Source of the DNA: XYD1-FULL-44-32 sp964355855
GTDB lineage: Bacteria; Patescibacteriota; Minisyncoccia; Phycocordibacterales; XYD1-FULL-46-19
DNA length: 64,000 nt
Assembly: GCA_964355855.1 (NCBI GenBank)
Contig: CAYHFD010000001.1
Coordinates: 1-64,000, forward strand
Reading direction: 5' to 3'
Shown piece after piece: positions 30,999 to 38,499 of this stretch (positions within the stretch are counted from its first letter, which is position 1; each line of letters opens with the position of its first letter). Below the pieces are notes generated by a model that saw only the letters and a list, made by a program, of their open reading frames with translations, searched no databases and was not told the DNA's origin. The translations under genes were made by a program, and so were the position numbers.

Positions 30999-33132
30999 GA
31001 ACGAAAAACTACTAAAGCCCTACGACCCCGCGACCACCGAAGGTCGAATTTACGAAACTTGGGAAAAGTCCGGCTATTTTAACCCCGACAACCTGCCGGC
31101 CAGCCACACCCAGCCCTTTACTATTATTATGCCCCCACCGAACGCCAATGGGCACCTGCATGCTGGCCACGCTCTTTTTATTACCATTGAAGACATCATG
31201 ACCCGCTACAAGCGGATGCGGGGTTATAAAGCACTGTGGGTACCGGGTGCCGATCATGCTGGTTTTGAAACCCAAATTGTCTATGAAAAAAAACTAGAAA
31301 AAGAAGGTCGTTCCCGTTTTGGCATGGACCCCAAACAGCTTTACGACGAGATTTATGCTTTTACAATCGAAAATAAAAAATATATGGAAGCCGAGATGCG
31401 AGCCACCGGCGCTTCTTGCGATTGGTCCCGGGAAAAATTTACTCTCGACGAAGACATCATCAAGAAAACTCAAACTACTTTCAAAAAAATGTATGATGAT
31501 GGTTTGGTTTATCGTGGCAAGCGCATCATCAACTGGTGTAGCAAACATCAGACTTCCCTTTCCGATGTGGAAACCGAATTTAAAGAAAAAAAAGAACCGT
31601 TTTATTATTTTAAATACGGACCTTTCACTATTGGCACCTCCCGCCCCGAAACCAAATTTGGCGACAAGTATGTGGTTATGCATCCGGCCGACTCTCGCTA
31701 CCAAGAATATACTCACGGGCAACAAATAGATTTGGAATGGATCAACGGCCCCATCACTGCCACGGTTATTAAAGATGAAGCAATCGATATGGAATTTGGC
31801 ACGGGCGTGATGACTATTACCCCTTGGCATGACGCGGTTGACTTTGATATTGCCCAGCGTCATCAACTTGAAGCCGAGCAAATTATTGACTTCCGGGGCA
31901 AGCTTTTGCCAATTGCCGGTGAATTTGCCGGTCTCAAAATTACCGAAGCCCGACCAAAGATTGTGGAGAAATTGAAAGCCAAAGGTCTGCTTGAAAAAAT
32001 TGAAGAAGAATATGTCCACAATGTTAAGGTTTGCTACAAATGCGACACCACGATTGAGCCACAAATAAAAGAACAGTGGTTTGTCAAAATGAAACCGCTA
32101 GCGGCTAAAGCGATTGAAGCTGTCAATAATAATAAAATTAAATTTATTCCCGACAATTATCGGAAAATATTTCTCTACTGGCTGGAAAACACTTTAGACT
32201 GGAACATTTCCCGCCAGATAGTGTGGGGTATACCGATACCCGCCAAAATTTGCGACGCCTGTGGAGCGAGCGTGCCCGATTTAGATAATACAATTACTGC
32301 TTGCCAAACTTGTGGTAAGGAAATGCGTGCAGATACCGACACTTTCGACACTTGGTTTTCTTCGGGCCAGTGGCCACAGCTGGTTTTAGGCTATCCCGAT
32401 GCTAAAGATTTTGCCACCTACCACCCAACCGATGTGATGGAAACTGGTCACGACCTAATTTTTAAATGGGTACCACGGATGGTTATTTTTGGTCTTTATC
32501 TAACCGGCCAAGTCCCCTTCCACACGGTCTATATGCACGGTTTAGTTAATGACGCTCAAGGTAAAAAAATGTCCAAATCCAAAGGCAATGTCGTAGACCC
32601 AATCGAGATAGCTGAAAAATACGGCATGGACGCCCTGCGTATGGGACTTGTTATTGGCAACCCACCGGGCTCTGATTCGGCCCTCGCTGAAAATAAAATC
32701 AAGGGCTATAAAAACTTTGCCAATAAGTTGTGGAATATTAGCCGGTTTATTTTGGAAAATACCGAGGGAATTGATTTTGATCCAAATTTTACGGCTTATA
32801 GTGAAGCCGACGTCACCTACCGCGATGAACTAGCCAACCTTATTGGTGACATCACAACTGATATGGAAAATTATCGCTTTCACTTGGCAGCCGAAAAACT
32901 CTATCACTACGCTTGGCATCGCTTGGCCGACGACATAATTGAAAATAGTAAAAATATTTTACGGGGCGATGACGAAGAAGCCAAGAAATCGCGTGCTCAG
33001 TTTCTCCTTCAATCCTTAAGAACCATTTTGACCGCCCTCCACCCCTTTATCCCATTCGTGACCGAAGAACTTTGGGGTATAATAAATAAAGGTGACACGC
33101 TCCTTATGATCGAGCCGTGGCCTCATAATTAA
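30997..33132 (+). CDS. valS: Valyl-tRNA synthetase (short form)
   Basis: 711 residues against about 850-950 in most bacteria; the C-terminal coiled coil is missing. HIGH-type motif PPPNANGHLHAGHAL is near residue 43 and KKMSKSKGNVVDP near 525. A zinc-binding pair is seen in KICDACGASVPDL..TACQTCGKE. The editing domain is present (TSRPETKFGDKYVVMHP). It charges tRNA-Val, one copy of which is at 18.4 kb. The stop overlaps the next ATG (TAATG). Confidence 0.93.
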   Translation: MNEKLLKPYDPATTEGRIYETWEKSGYFNPDNLPASHTQPFTIIMPPPNANGHLHAGHALFITIEDIMTRYKRMRGYKALWVPGADHAGFETQIVYEKKLEKEGRSRFGMDPKQLYDEIYAFTIENKKYMEAEMRATGASCDWSREKFTLDEDIIKKTQTTFKKMYDDGLVYRGKRIINWCSKHQTSLSDVETEFKEKKEPFYYFKYGPFTIGTSRPETKFGDKYVVMHPADSRYQEYTHGQQIDLEWINGPITATVIKDEAIDMEFGTGVMTITPWHDAVDFDIAQRHQLEAEQIIDFRGKLLPIAGEFAGLKITEARPKIVEKLKAKGLLEKIEEEYVHNVKVCYKCDTTIEPQIKEQWFVKMKPLAAKAIEAVNNNKIKFIPDNYRKIFLYWLENTLDWNISRQIVWGIPIPAKICDACGASVPDLDNTITACQTCGKEMRADTDTFDTWFSSGQWPQLVLGYPDAKDFATYHPTDVMETGHDLIFKWVPRMVIFGLYLTGQVPFHTVYMHGLVNDAQGKKMSKSKGNVVDPIEIAEKYGMDALRMGLVIGNPPGSDSALAENKIKGYKNFANKLWNISRFILENTEGIDFDPNFTAYSEADVTYRDELANLIGDITTDMENYRFHLAAEKLYHYAWHRLADDIIENSKNILRGDDEEAKKSRAQFLLQSLRTILTALHPFIPFVTEELWGIINKGDTLLMIEPWPHN

Positions 33133-33941
33133 TGCCTCCTCAATCGACCCTTGATTTAAGTACCACTATCTTTGCTTTGGTTGGCGGTTTTGTCCCCGCT
33201 TTGATTTGGTTGTGGTTTTGGTTGCAAGAAGACAAACGCCGACCAGAGCCAGCTGGCCTTATCGCCCAAACATTTGTCGCTGGTGGACTGGCGGTCACTA
33301 TCGCCTTTATTGTCCAAAAATTATTGGCCGGTGGTTTACAAAATTTAGGTTTAAGTAGTTTTGATACCAGTGACCCATCTTTTTCCTTGGCCTTTTTTAT
33401 ATCGTCGTTTGGCATACTTCTAGTCTGGGCGGGGGCGGAAGAAATTGTAAAATTTTTAGCCACCTATTTTTCGGTATTTCGTAATCGCAATTTTGATGAG
33501 CCGATTGATGCGATGATTTATTGTATTACCACCGCTATTGGTTTTGCCGCAGTAGAAAACACTTTGTTTTTGCTTAGCACTATTTTGTCGGGCGAGGATA
33601 GTATTTTTTTTCTTCTCACGGGTAATTTACGGTTTATGGGTGCCACGGTAGTTCATATAGTTTCTTCAGCTATTGTTGGTGGTATGGTTGGTCTGGCCTT
33701 TTGTTCACCTAAAATTACTAAAACTTTTGCGGTTGTGTTTGGGTTGTTCACTGCCACTTTGTTGCATGCTCTTTTCAATTTCCTTATAATTACTTCCAGT
33801 GGTGAAGAGATGTTGCGAATATTCGTAGCGCTATGGATCGCCGCTATTTTCATTCTATATTTCTTTGAGAAAGTAAAAGTCACAATTTGTCACCCAGCGA
33901 CTGTGATCACCGCAAAAGAAATAGATATTGATACCGATTAA
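33132..33941 (+). CDS. PrsW-family intramembrane protease
   Basis: 269 residues with about eight hydrophobic segments. Family motifs: WAGAEEIVKF (EExxK), DEPIDAMIYCITTAIGFAAVEN and VVHIVSS/LLHALFNF, giving the Glu/Glu/His set of CPBP/PrsW-type metalloproteases. PrsW of Bacillus cleaves an anti-sigma factor; the substrate here is unknown. It overlaps the valS stop by one base, so it is translationally coupled. Confidence 0.8.
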   Translation: MPPQSTLDLSTTIFALVGGFVPALIWLWFWLQEDKRRPEPAGLIAQTFVAGGLAVTIAFIVQKLLAGGLQNLGLSSFDTSDPSFSLAFFISSFGILLVWAGAEEIVKFLATYFSVFRNRNFDEPIDAMIYCITTAIGFAAVENTLFLLSTILSGEDSIFFLLTGNLRFMGATVVHIVSSAIVGGMVGLAFCSPKITKTFAVVFGLFTATLLHALFNFLIITSSGEEMLRIFVALWIAAIFILYFFEKVKVTICHPATVITAKEIDIDTD

Positions 33942-33971
33942 GTAAAAAATTAATAAATAATTTTATCTAGT

Positions 33972-34433
33972 ATGGCAAAAGATCGACGATCCTTTTTTGA
34001 AAGAATTACCGGCACAATTTCGGTAGCCGATGACCGCGATAATTACGAGGAAATAGTTCCCGAGACCAGTCGCCCTGAACCAGATTGGGTAGAAGAGGAA
34101 GAGGGTGAACTATCGGTAGATGTTTATCAAACCCCCAGCGAAATAATTATTCAGACCATGGTCGCCGGGGTGAAACCCGAAGAGTTAAATATCAATATCA
34201 CCCGCGAAATGGTCACCATCAAGGGTACCCGCGAAGCTGCCCGCACTATTGCCGACGAAGACTACTTCCAACACGAACTTTATTGGGGTTCATTTGCCCG
34301 GACTATTCTCTTGCCAGCCGAAGTAGAAACCGAGGAGGCCGAAGCAACCGAGAGAAATGGTTTGCTGACAATCCGCCTGCCAAAAATTGATAAGGATAAG
34401 TCCACAAAGTTGAAGGTGAAGACGGGACAGTAG
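33972..34433 (+). CDS. Hsp20/alpha-crystallin small heat shock protein
   Basis: 153 residues. The alpha-crystallin domain spans about 46-150: VDVYQTPSEIIIQTMVAGVKPEELNINI, VTIKGTRE, and the closing ATERNGLLTIRLPKI with the GLL variant of the A-x-x-x-G-x-L motif. The N-terminus is acidic. It is an ATP-independent holdase. It has its own 30-bp gap after prsW and is followed by a strong hairpin. Confidence 0.9.
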   Translation: MAKDRRSFFERITGTISVADDRDNYEEIVPETSRPEPDWVEEEEGELSVDVYQTPSEIIIQTMVAGVKPEELNINITREMVTIKGTREAARTIADEDYFQHELYWGSFARTILLPAEVETEEAEATERNGLLTIRLPKIDKDKSTKLKVKTGQ

Positions 34434-34464
34434 ACAATTTAATCCACTCTTAAAATATATGACA

Positions 34465-34492
34465 AAGGGCCGCTCGTTTACGAGCGGCCCTT
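34465..34492. terminator. Hairpin between convergent genes
   Basis: AAGGGCCGCTCG-TTTA-CGAGCGGCCCTT is a 12-bp perfect stem. The T-run after it is poor (GTTG), so termination may be weak; it separates hsp20 from the minus-strand gene at 34507. Confidence 0.6.
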
Positions 34493-34506
34493 GTTGCGAC
34501 CCCGGT

Positions 34507-34833
34507 TCAGATCATATATATTGCCTTTTCTTGACGAGGGTAATCAACCACCATCCGCTCCAAAGCATTGACGATATCGGAGACACTATGCGGGGAGTAG
34601 GATACATATACCTTCCATGCATCATCAGAATCCTTCGGTGGTGATGTCATCTTTGTGACGACAAAACGCACCCCTTTGGTTTCTGAGCACAGAAGTCCAA
34701 GATGGACGTGTTCACCCTTCCTGAATGGTTTCTTCTCGTCTTTCCTCTCCTCCTCCCATATCTCTCGGCAATGGGTCATAGGGAATATGTATTCCTTCCC
34801 CCTGATGGTGGCTATAAATTTCACACGGTACAT
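34507..34833 (-). CDS. Hypothetical protein with strong Shine-Dalgarno
   Basis: 108 residues, beta-rich start (MYRVKFIATIRGKEYIF) and an acidic/basic remainder ending in YPRQEKAIYMI. GAGGAGGG lies 8 bp before the ATG, an unusually strong ribosome-binding site for this window, and GC content is above neighbours. No family recognised. It belongs to the group of small orphan genes with this signature. Confidence 0.5.
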   Translation of the reverse strand: MYRVKFIATIRGKEYIFPMTHCREIWEEERKDEKKPFRKGEHVHLGLLCSETKGVRFVVTKMTSPPKDSDDAWKVYVSYSPHSVSDIVNALERMVVDYPRQEKAIYMI

Positions 34834-34916
34834 CTCGCCAACCCTCCTCTTTTGTTTTTTCGCTCAGTATCTTCAATTAAGGTATCTTATACGGCAAAGG
34901 ATAGCAAGCACACACG

Positions 34917-34945
34917 AAAAAGGCCTCCATCACTGGAGGCTTTTT
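34917..34945. terminator. Bidirectional terminator after tRNA-Phe
   Basis: GCCTCC-ATCACT-GGAGGC flanked by A and T runs lies 1 bp after the 3' end of tRNA-Phe on the minus strand. It can also stop plus-strand transcription. Confidence 0.75.
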
Positions 34946-34986
34946 GTGCTTGGGGGCGGGTTCGAACCGCCGACCCTTCGCTCTTC

Positions 34987-35278
34987 CAGAGCGTTTGGAC
35001 TATATCATCATCCGTTCTGCTAATAAGCAGAGTTAGGAGGCAGGCGCTTCCCCTCAACTACGCTCGGGGTAAACCCTAAGCTAATCAAGAGTACTCCCTT
35101 TCGGGATAGTCTCTACACCTTCCGAGCACCACTTTTGAATTCTAGAATATTCTAAAAACCAAAAGTGGTGCTCGGCTTGGCTCGGGATTGTCCAAAAAAT
35201 TAATCTTGGGTGTCCCCCGAATTCACCTACTTTTTCGATCCACTTTACAATAGAAAGGCCCGAAGTTTTTTAGGGTCC
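34987..35278 (-). ncRNA. Group I self-splicing intron in tRNA-Phe
   Basis: 292 nt without an ORF. Exon 1 ends in U and the intron ends in G, as required. The P-Q pair gives P4 (TCGGG near 35214-35220 with CCCGA in AATCCCGAGCCAAGCC at 35174-35189). The R element GTAGAGACTATCC (35104-35116) and S element GATATAGTCC (34997-35006) form P7 (GACTAT/ATAGTC). GGGC near the intron start can pair with GCCU of exon 1 as P1. Q/R/S sequences resemble tRNA introns of the IC3 type. A long arm at 35122-35175 extends P6. Confidence 0.9.
35122..35175. repeat. 16-bp hairpin arm in the intron, shared with RNase P RNA
   Basis: CCGAGCACCACTTTTG (35122-35137) pairs perfectly with 35160-35175 around a 22-nt loop. 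The same arm with one compensatory change sits in RNase P RNA at 45772-45787/45861-45876. Confidence 0.85.
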
Positions 35279-35380
35279 AGGCGAATGCTCTACCAACTGA
35301 GCTACCCAAGCAATTTTTATCTAACCCTTATTTTATAGCATGTCTGAGGCCAGAAATAAAGCCCAGGATCGAGTGAAATT

Positions 35381-35626
35381 TTACCGCCCCGGAATCGGCA
35401 AATTCTGGAACACCCCATTTAGCTGGTTGTAGGCAGCCAAAACTTGGTCTAAATAGGGTTGCAGATAATAGTAGGTCCACAGGCCAATCCCAAGCACTAT
35501 TACCCACTTTAGAACCGAATAAATCGCCTCTAAACGGCGATAGGACAAGAGTTTTTTCAACATTCGGCGATTATCCTTCCCGATAGCCAAAGACTCCTCT
35601 AGTAAGCTTTTTGTTTCCTCATCCAT
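35381..35626 (-). CDS. Small single-pass membrane protein
   Basis: 81 residues. A charged helical N-terminus (DEETKSLLEESLAIGKDNRRMLKKLLSYRRLEAI) precedes one hydrophobic helix (about 37-57) and a short outer tail. Such proteins are common in Patescibacteria but the family has no known function that I can name. The coding call rests on the clean amphipathic/TM pattern. Confidence 0.5.
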   Translation of the reverse strand: MDEETKSLLEESLAIGKDNRRMLKKLLSYRRLEAIYSVLKWVIVLGIGLWTYYYLQPYLDQVLAAYNQLNGVFQNLPIPGR

Positions 35627-35752
35627 TTGGTAAAAGTATAGCGAACCTGGCTTGGAAAATCAAAGGTTGGGCATCTTCCCTTTCTTCTTTACAGAACAAT
35701 AAATAAATGATATAGAAAGTAAAGAGATAACCCAACCACAAGGAGAAGCTAG

Positions 35753-36313
35753 ATGGGTACATCGACAAGAGGGCGGAGAGACGTGCTCATCATCCACCCT
35801 TATGGGTTCATCACGGAACTAGACAACAGTGGTTCTGCCGGCTCAAAAGCACAAATTGAAAGGGCTCGCGAACTCATCCGCCACCACAAGGTTGCTGAAA
35901 ATTGTGTTATGGTCTTTCCTCAGGGATATTACCCTCACCGACCGGAGAGTCTAGGTGAGAACATGGTCCGTTACATTCGGAGCTTATCGGAATTTAAGAA
36001 TGTCTATGTGTTGCAGAGTCCATGTTCGCGAGGCACGGCCACTGACACCATAGCCGCTTATGACATGGTGGAGAAAGACGGGATAGACAGGTCACTTATG
36101 TTCCACTTCGTGACCGATCCCGTCCATATGCGGCGCGTACGGTTAATCTGGTTCCTGACCCACCCCCGATACAGAGGCTGGCAGGCCACATTTCACCCGG
36201 CTTACGGGCACCAAATGACCGCCAGAGAGCGTAACCTCCGCGAGCCATTGGCTCGCGTCAAGGACGCAGTAAGACTTCTACCTGTGTTCGTTAAGCGACT
36301 CATTGGCCGTTGA
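35753..36313 (+). CDS. DUF218/YdcF-like protein
   Basis: 186 residues. VLIIHPYGFITELDNSGSAGSKAQIERARELI, SRGTATDTIAAYDMV and FHFVTDPVHMRRVRLIW follow the DUF218 order (N-terminal strand, S/T-rich turn, then VTsxxHmxR). YdcF/ElyC-type proteins act on envelope polyisoprenoid intermediates or bind SAM; activity here is open. AAGGAG sits 8 bp before the ATG. GC-rich codons place it in the strong Shine-Dalgarno gene group. Confidence 0.5.
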   Translation: MGTSTRGRRDVLIIHPYGFITELDNSGSAGSKAQIERARELIRHHKVAENCVMVFPQGYYPHRPESLGENMVRYIRSLSEFKNVYVLQSPCSRGTATDTIAAYDMVEKDGIDRSLMFHFVTDPVHMRRVRLIWFLTHPRYRGWQATFHPAYGHQMTARERNLREPLARVKDAVRLLPVFVKRLIGR

Positions 36314-36337
36314 TTCCATCCGTCTAATACAACTACA

Positions 36338-36373
36338 CCCCGGTAGCACTTGTGCTGCCGGGGCAAATTTTAT
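36338..36373 (+). terminator. Intrinsic terminator
   Basis: CCCCGGTAGCAC-TT-GTGCTGCCGGGG forms a 12-bp stem with one mismatch, followed by AAATTTTATTT, 25 bp after the YdcF-like gene. Confidence 0.7.
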
Positions 36374-36544
36374 TTACACAAATTTAATTCCTCTTACTGG
36401 CACTTCAGCGCCGACCGACACTGGGCTTTTTGGGCCCCCGCCAGCTGATCACAAGCCGCACCGCTGACAATTTTCCTTCAACTCTGTTCAGGATGGTGAA
36501 CCCGTCGAATCCACAACTTTTTCTTTGGCGACAATTCAGTAACC

Positions 36545-37294
36545 CTAGAGACAAAGAACTGATGAAAAATCTTGATGGCCACGACCAGGCTGACATCGTT
36601 GGGTAGTTATTGGGGTTTCTAAAACCCAAGCTTTATAGCCATAATCGTAATGCGCAGGCGCAACCTTTCTCGATGCGCTAGAGGAATCGTCTCGAAGTCC
36701 TTCGTATGTAGCTGTAACATATATAACACCTCCTGTATTACTTACGGAGACCAAAACTTCGGAACAGCTGTCCGGTGTGCATCCTCCCCATGTAGCTTTA
36801 ACTAATGCAAGCGCCTCACTATTTGAAAGGGTAAGTGGAACAGCGGTGATTGTGAAAGTGGAATCACTTACATCTTCAACAAAGCCTCCTCTAACTGGAC
36901 GAATAAAAATCTTATATTCACCCGTCTGGAGATTGGAAGAGATAGTCCACTTATAAAGACCAGAGTTCCGGACATTCAAAGCTACATAACCAGCTCCTTG
37001 CCCTGAACCTTCTGATCCTTCAACAAGTCCAATGTCAACATTACTTTTTATTGAGTTTGATAACCACTTAATGTCATATGTCTTGCCACCTTGATATTTC
37101 TCTCCTCCATTTGGCGAGAGAACGGTGATTGAAGGTTTAGAATTAGAAGACAGAGGAGTGATGTTGGAAGTTGGTGCCGGCTCTTGTGTGACTGGTCCAG
37201 ATTTTTTAACAAAAACAAAATATCCCACTGTACCAACGAGAATAGCAACAATTACTACTATCAAAACAATATTTACAAATCCTTTTTGATTCAT
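36545..37294 (-). CDS. Kre9/KNH-like surface protein with prepilin-like N-terminus
   Basis: 249 residues from ATG 37294 (MNQKGFVNIVLIVVIVAILVG, a prepilin-type K-G-F start and helix); an ATG four codons up is an alternative. A Ser/Thr-rich spacer is followed by a Kre9/KNH-type domain (SITVLSPNGGEKYQGGKTYDIKW, ...SGLYKWTISSNLQTGEYKIFI). The C-terminal part contains CTPDSCSEVLVSV. The last 20 residues look out of place, and coding-like Cys-rich sequence continues out of frame to about 36393, so the 3' end may be frameshifted. Confidence 0.65.
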   Translation of the reverse strand: MNQKGFVNIVLIVVIVAILVGTVGYFVFVKKSGPVTQEPAPTSNITPLSSNSKPSITVLSPNGGEKYQGGKTYDIKWLSNSIKSNVDIGLVEGSEGSGQGAGYVALNVRNSGLYKWTISSNLQTGEYKIFIRPVRGGFVEDVSDSTFTITAVPLTLSNSEALALVKATWGGCTPDSCSEVLVSVSNTGGVIYVTATYEGLRDDSSSASRKVAPAHYDYGYKAWVLETPITTQRCQPGRGHQDFSSVLCL

Positions 37295-37411
37295 ATAATA
37301 ATTCATAAATTATTTTTCAACTTTATAATTAAAAACTTCTTCCTCAAAATTAAATACTAGGCGAGCTTAAGTAATATAACTCCGTTTTTTATCATACCAT
37401 GATTTTCTGGC

Positions 37412-37622
37412 TGGTACCCCAGGCTCCTGGGAAACCCTGCTCCTCCGCTAAAGCTAGCGGCACGCGGGCGGTTTTCCCAATCCTTCCCCGCCTGCCATCG
37501 GCTGCGCCATCAGGCAATGGCGGGCAGGCTCCACGGGAGACCAGGTGTTCTCCTCTAAGCCGTTCGGCACGAGCTAGGCCGACCCCACTCCCTGCCGGGG
37601 GCACAACTCGTTCCCCTCGTTG
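37412..37622 (-). ncRNA. Structured element fused to the 3' end of tRNA-Arg (copy B)
   Basis: 211 nt on the tRNA strand, starting at the tRNA-Arg discriminator. A 15-bp perfect inverted repeat (37593-37607 and 37619-37633, 11-nt loop) includes the last 11 nt of the tRNA. The inner arm GTGCCCCCGGC can also pair with the distal GCCTGGGGTAC (10 of 11 positions, one G-U), which continues into CA, giving an acceptor-like end TGGGGTACCA. Blocks CACCTG, TCCCGTGGAG and GGGTTTCCCAGG occur in the same order as in copy A. Short ORFs across it have no coding character. Confidence 0.6.
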
Positions 37623-37694
37623 TGCCCCCGGCAAGAATCGAACTTACATCAGCTCGTTAGGAGTGAGCCGTTCTATCCATTGAACTACGGGGGC
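37623..37694 (-). tRNA. tRNA-Arg (anticodon CCT)
   Basis: 72 nt, no encoded CCA. Acceptor GCCCCCG/CGGGGGC, discriminator A, anticodon loop CTCCTAA on a GCTC/GAGC stem, T-arm GTAAG-TTCGATT-CTTGC. Its 3' end lies within the inverted repeat of element B. Confidence 0.9.
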
Positions 37695-37743
37695 AAAGTA
37701 AAAATGAGCTCACGCTCATTTTTGCATAAATTTATAACTTAGG

Positions 37744-38004
37744 CTATAAGCCAAGCTGAGATTTTATTCTATCCTCATCAAAACCAATGGTCATTTCCGC
37801 TGGCCCTGAGGGATTTGAAGGGTCGCTAATAAAAATTACCGGCACGCCCATCTGTCCGCTCTTATCAATCATTTCTTTCGCTTTGGCCCGATCGGCTACC
37901 ACATCAATATCCTCGAAAGCCACATTATTGGCCTTAAAAAAATCCTTGGCCATATGACAGAAGTGGCAGGTGGAAGTGCTGTAAATGACAACTTTTTTAT
38001 TCAT
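37744..38004 (-). CDS. Glutaredoxin-like protein
   Basis: 86 residues of the thioredoxin fold. The redox pair is CHFC at about 13-16 (STSTCHFCHMAKDFF), followed by the cis-Pro strand GVPVIFI and a C-terminal helix with GFDEDRIKSQL. It reduces disulfides, probably served by the TrxB at 17.5 kb because no glutathione genes are seen; that is inference. It is 27 bp upstream of nothing else on this strand and may share a transcript with the RNHCP gene. Confidence 0.85.
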   Translation of the reverse strand: MNKKVVIYSTSTCHFCHMAKDFFKANNVAFEDIDVVADRAKAKEMIDKSGQMGVPVIFISDPSNPSGPAEMTIGFDEDRIKSQLGL

Positions 38005-38031
38005 AAAAATTGAAAACTAAGGGTAATTGAC

Positions 38032-38328
38032 CTATTGTATCACACGCTCTAGATAGTCGGAAATATCATCTGTCAAAGCAGTTTTATTACGTTTTTGGTA
38101 ACCACAGTCCAAACATTTATGGGTAATAACAAATTCATCGCCATCTTTCTCCAGTTGCTCTGGTTCCATCAATCCCCCACACTCAGACCCTCGATCACCC
38201 GGATTTATATCGACATGTTTACTCCACAAACAAAATGGACAATGGTTGGTATAGCCATCACCCTTTACGTCTTTACCACAATAGCCACAAATAAAATCCT
38301 CTTTTACTTTTATAAAATTCTCAGCCAT
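38032..38328 (-). CDS. RNHCP-domain protein
   Basis: 98 residues from ATG 38328; a longer frame runs into tRNA-Gly and is rejected. The motif TNHCPFCLWSKHVD gives the family its name, with further zinc-ligand pairs CGYCG and CLDCG. It is a small zinc protein of unknown role. It begins 2 bp downstream of tRNA-Gly on the same strand, so both may come from one transcript. Confidence 0.8.
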   Translation of the reverse strand: MAENFIKVKEDFICGYCGKDVKGDGYTNHCPFCLWSKHVDINPGDRGSECGGLMEPEQLEKDGDEFVITHKCLDCGYQKRNKTALTDDISDYLERVIQ

Positions 38329-38330
38329 AG

Positions 38331-38401
38331 TGCGGAATACGAGAATCGAACTCGTGTCTATTGCTTGGGAAGCAACCATTTTGCCACTAAACTAATTCCG
38401 C
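38331..38401 (-). tRNA. tRNA-Gly (anticodon CCC)
   Basis: 71 nt, no encoded CCA. Acceptor GCGGAAT/ATTCCGC, anticodon loop TTCCCAA on GTTGC/GCAAT, T-arm ACGAG-TTCGATT-CTCGT. Fragments of this tRNA lie just upstream, around the GIY-YIG element. Confidence 0.93.
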
Positions 38402-38499
38402 AGAAATGATGCCTAACTTGATGTGTGGGTGAACTATATCCGCAAAATTACTACTGGATTTTCATAAATTATACTCGCATGACTCGTTAATTTATGGAA

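Larger units (their letters stand above)
34947..35311 (-). tRNA. tRNA-Phe (anticodon GAA) interrupted by a group I intron
   Basis: Exon 1 is 35311-35279 (33 nt, GCTTGGG acceptor to U33). Exon 2 is 34986-34947 (40 nt, starting with anticodon GAA and ending with acceptor CCCAAGC and discriminator A). Joined, they give a 73-nt tRNA with anticodon stem TTCGC/GCGAA and T-arm GGCGG-TTCGAAC-CCGCC. CCA is not encoded. The split is between U33 and G34. Confidence 0.9.

Noticed and set aside
31294..32064. 256-codon minus-strand ORF inside valS
   Set aside because: Antisense shadow; Phe/Asn-rich composition from reading the complement of Lys/Glu/Val codons.
36480..36545. tmRNA-like 5' signature GGATTCGACGGG on the minus strand
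   Set aside because: No acceptor-stem partner, T-arm or CCA is found in the following 400 nt, and the stretch can be read as protein-coding debris; probably coincidence.
37392..37683. ORFs of 80-94 codons on both strands across element B
   Set aside because: They run through the palindromes and into tRNA-Arg, have Pro/Arg-rich low-complexity composition and mirror each other; structure, not coding, explains them.
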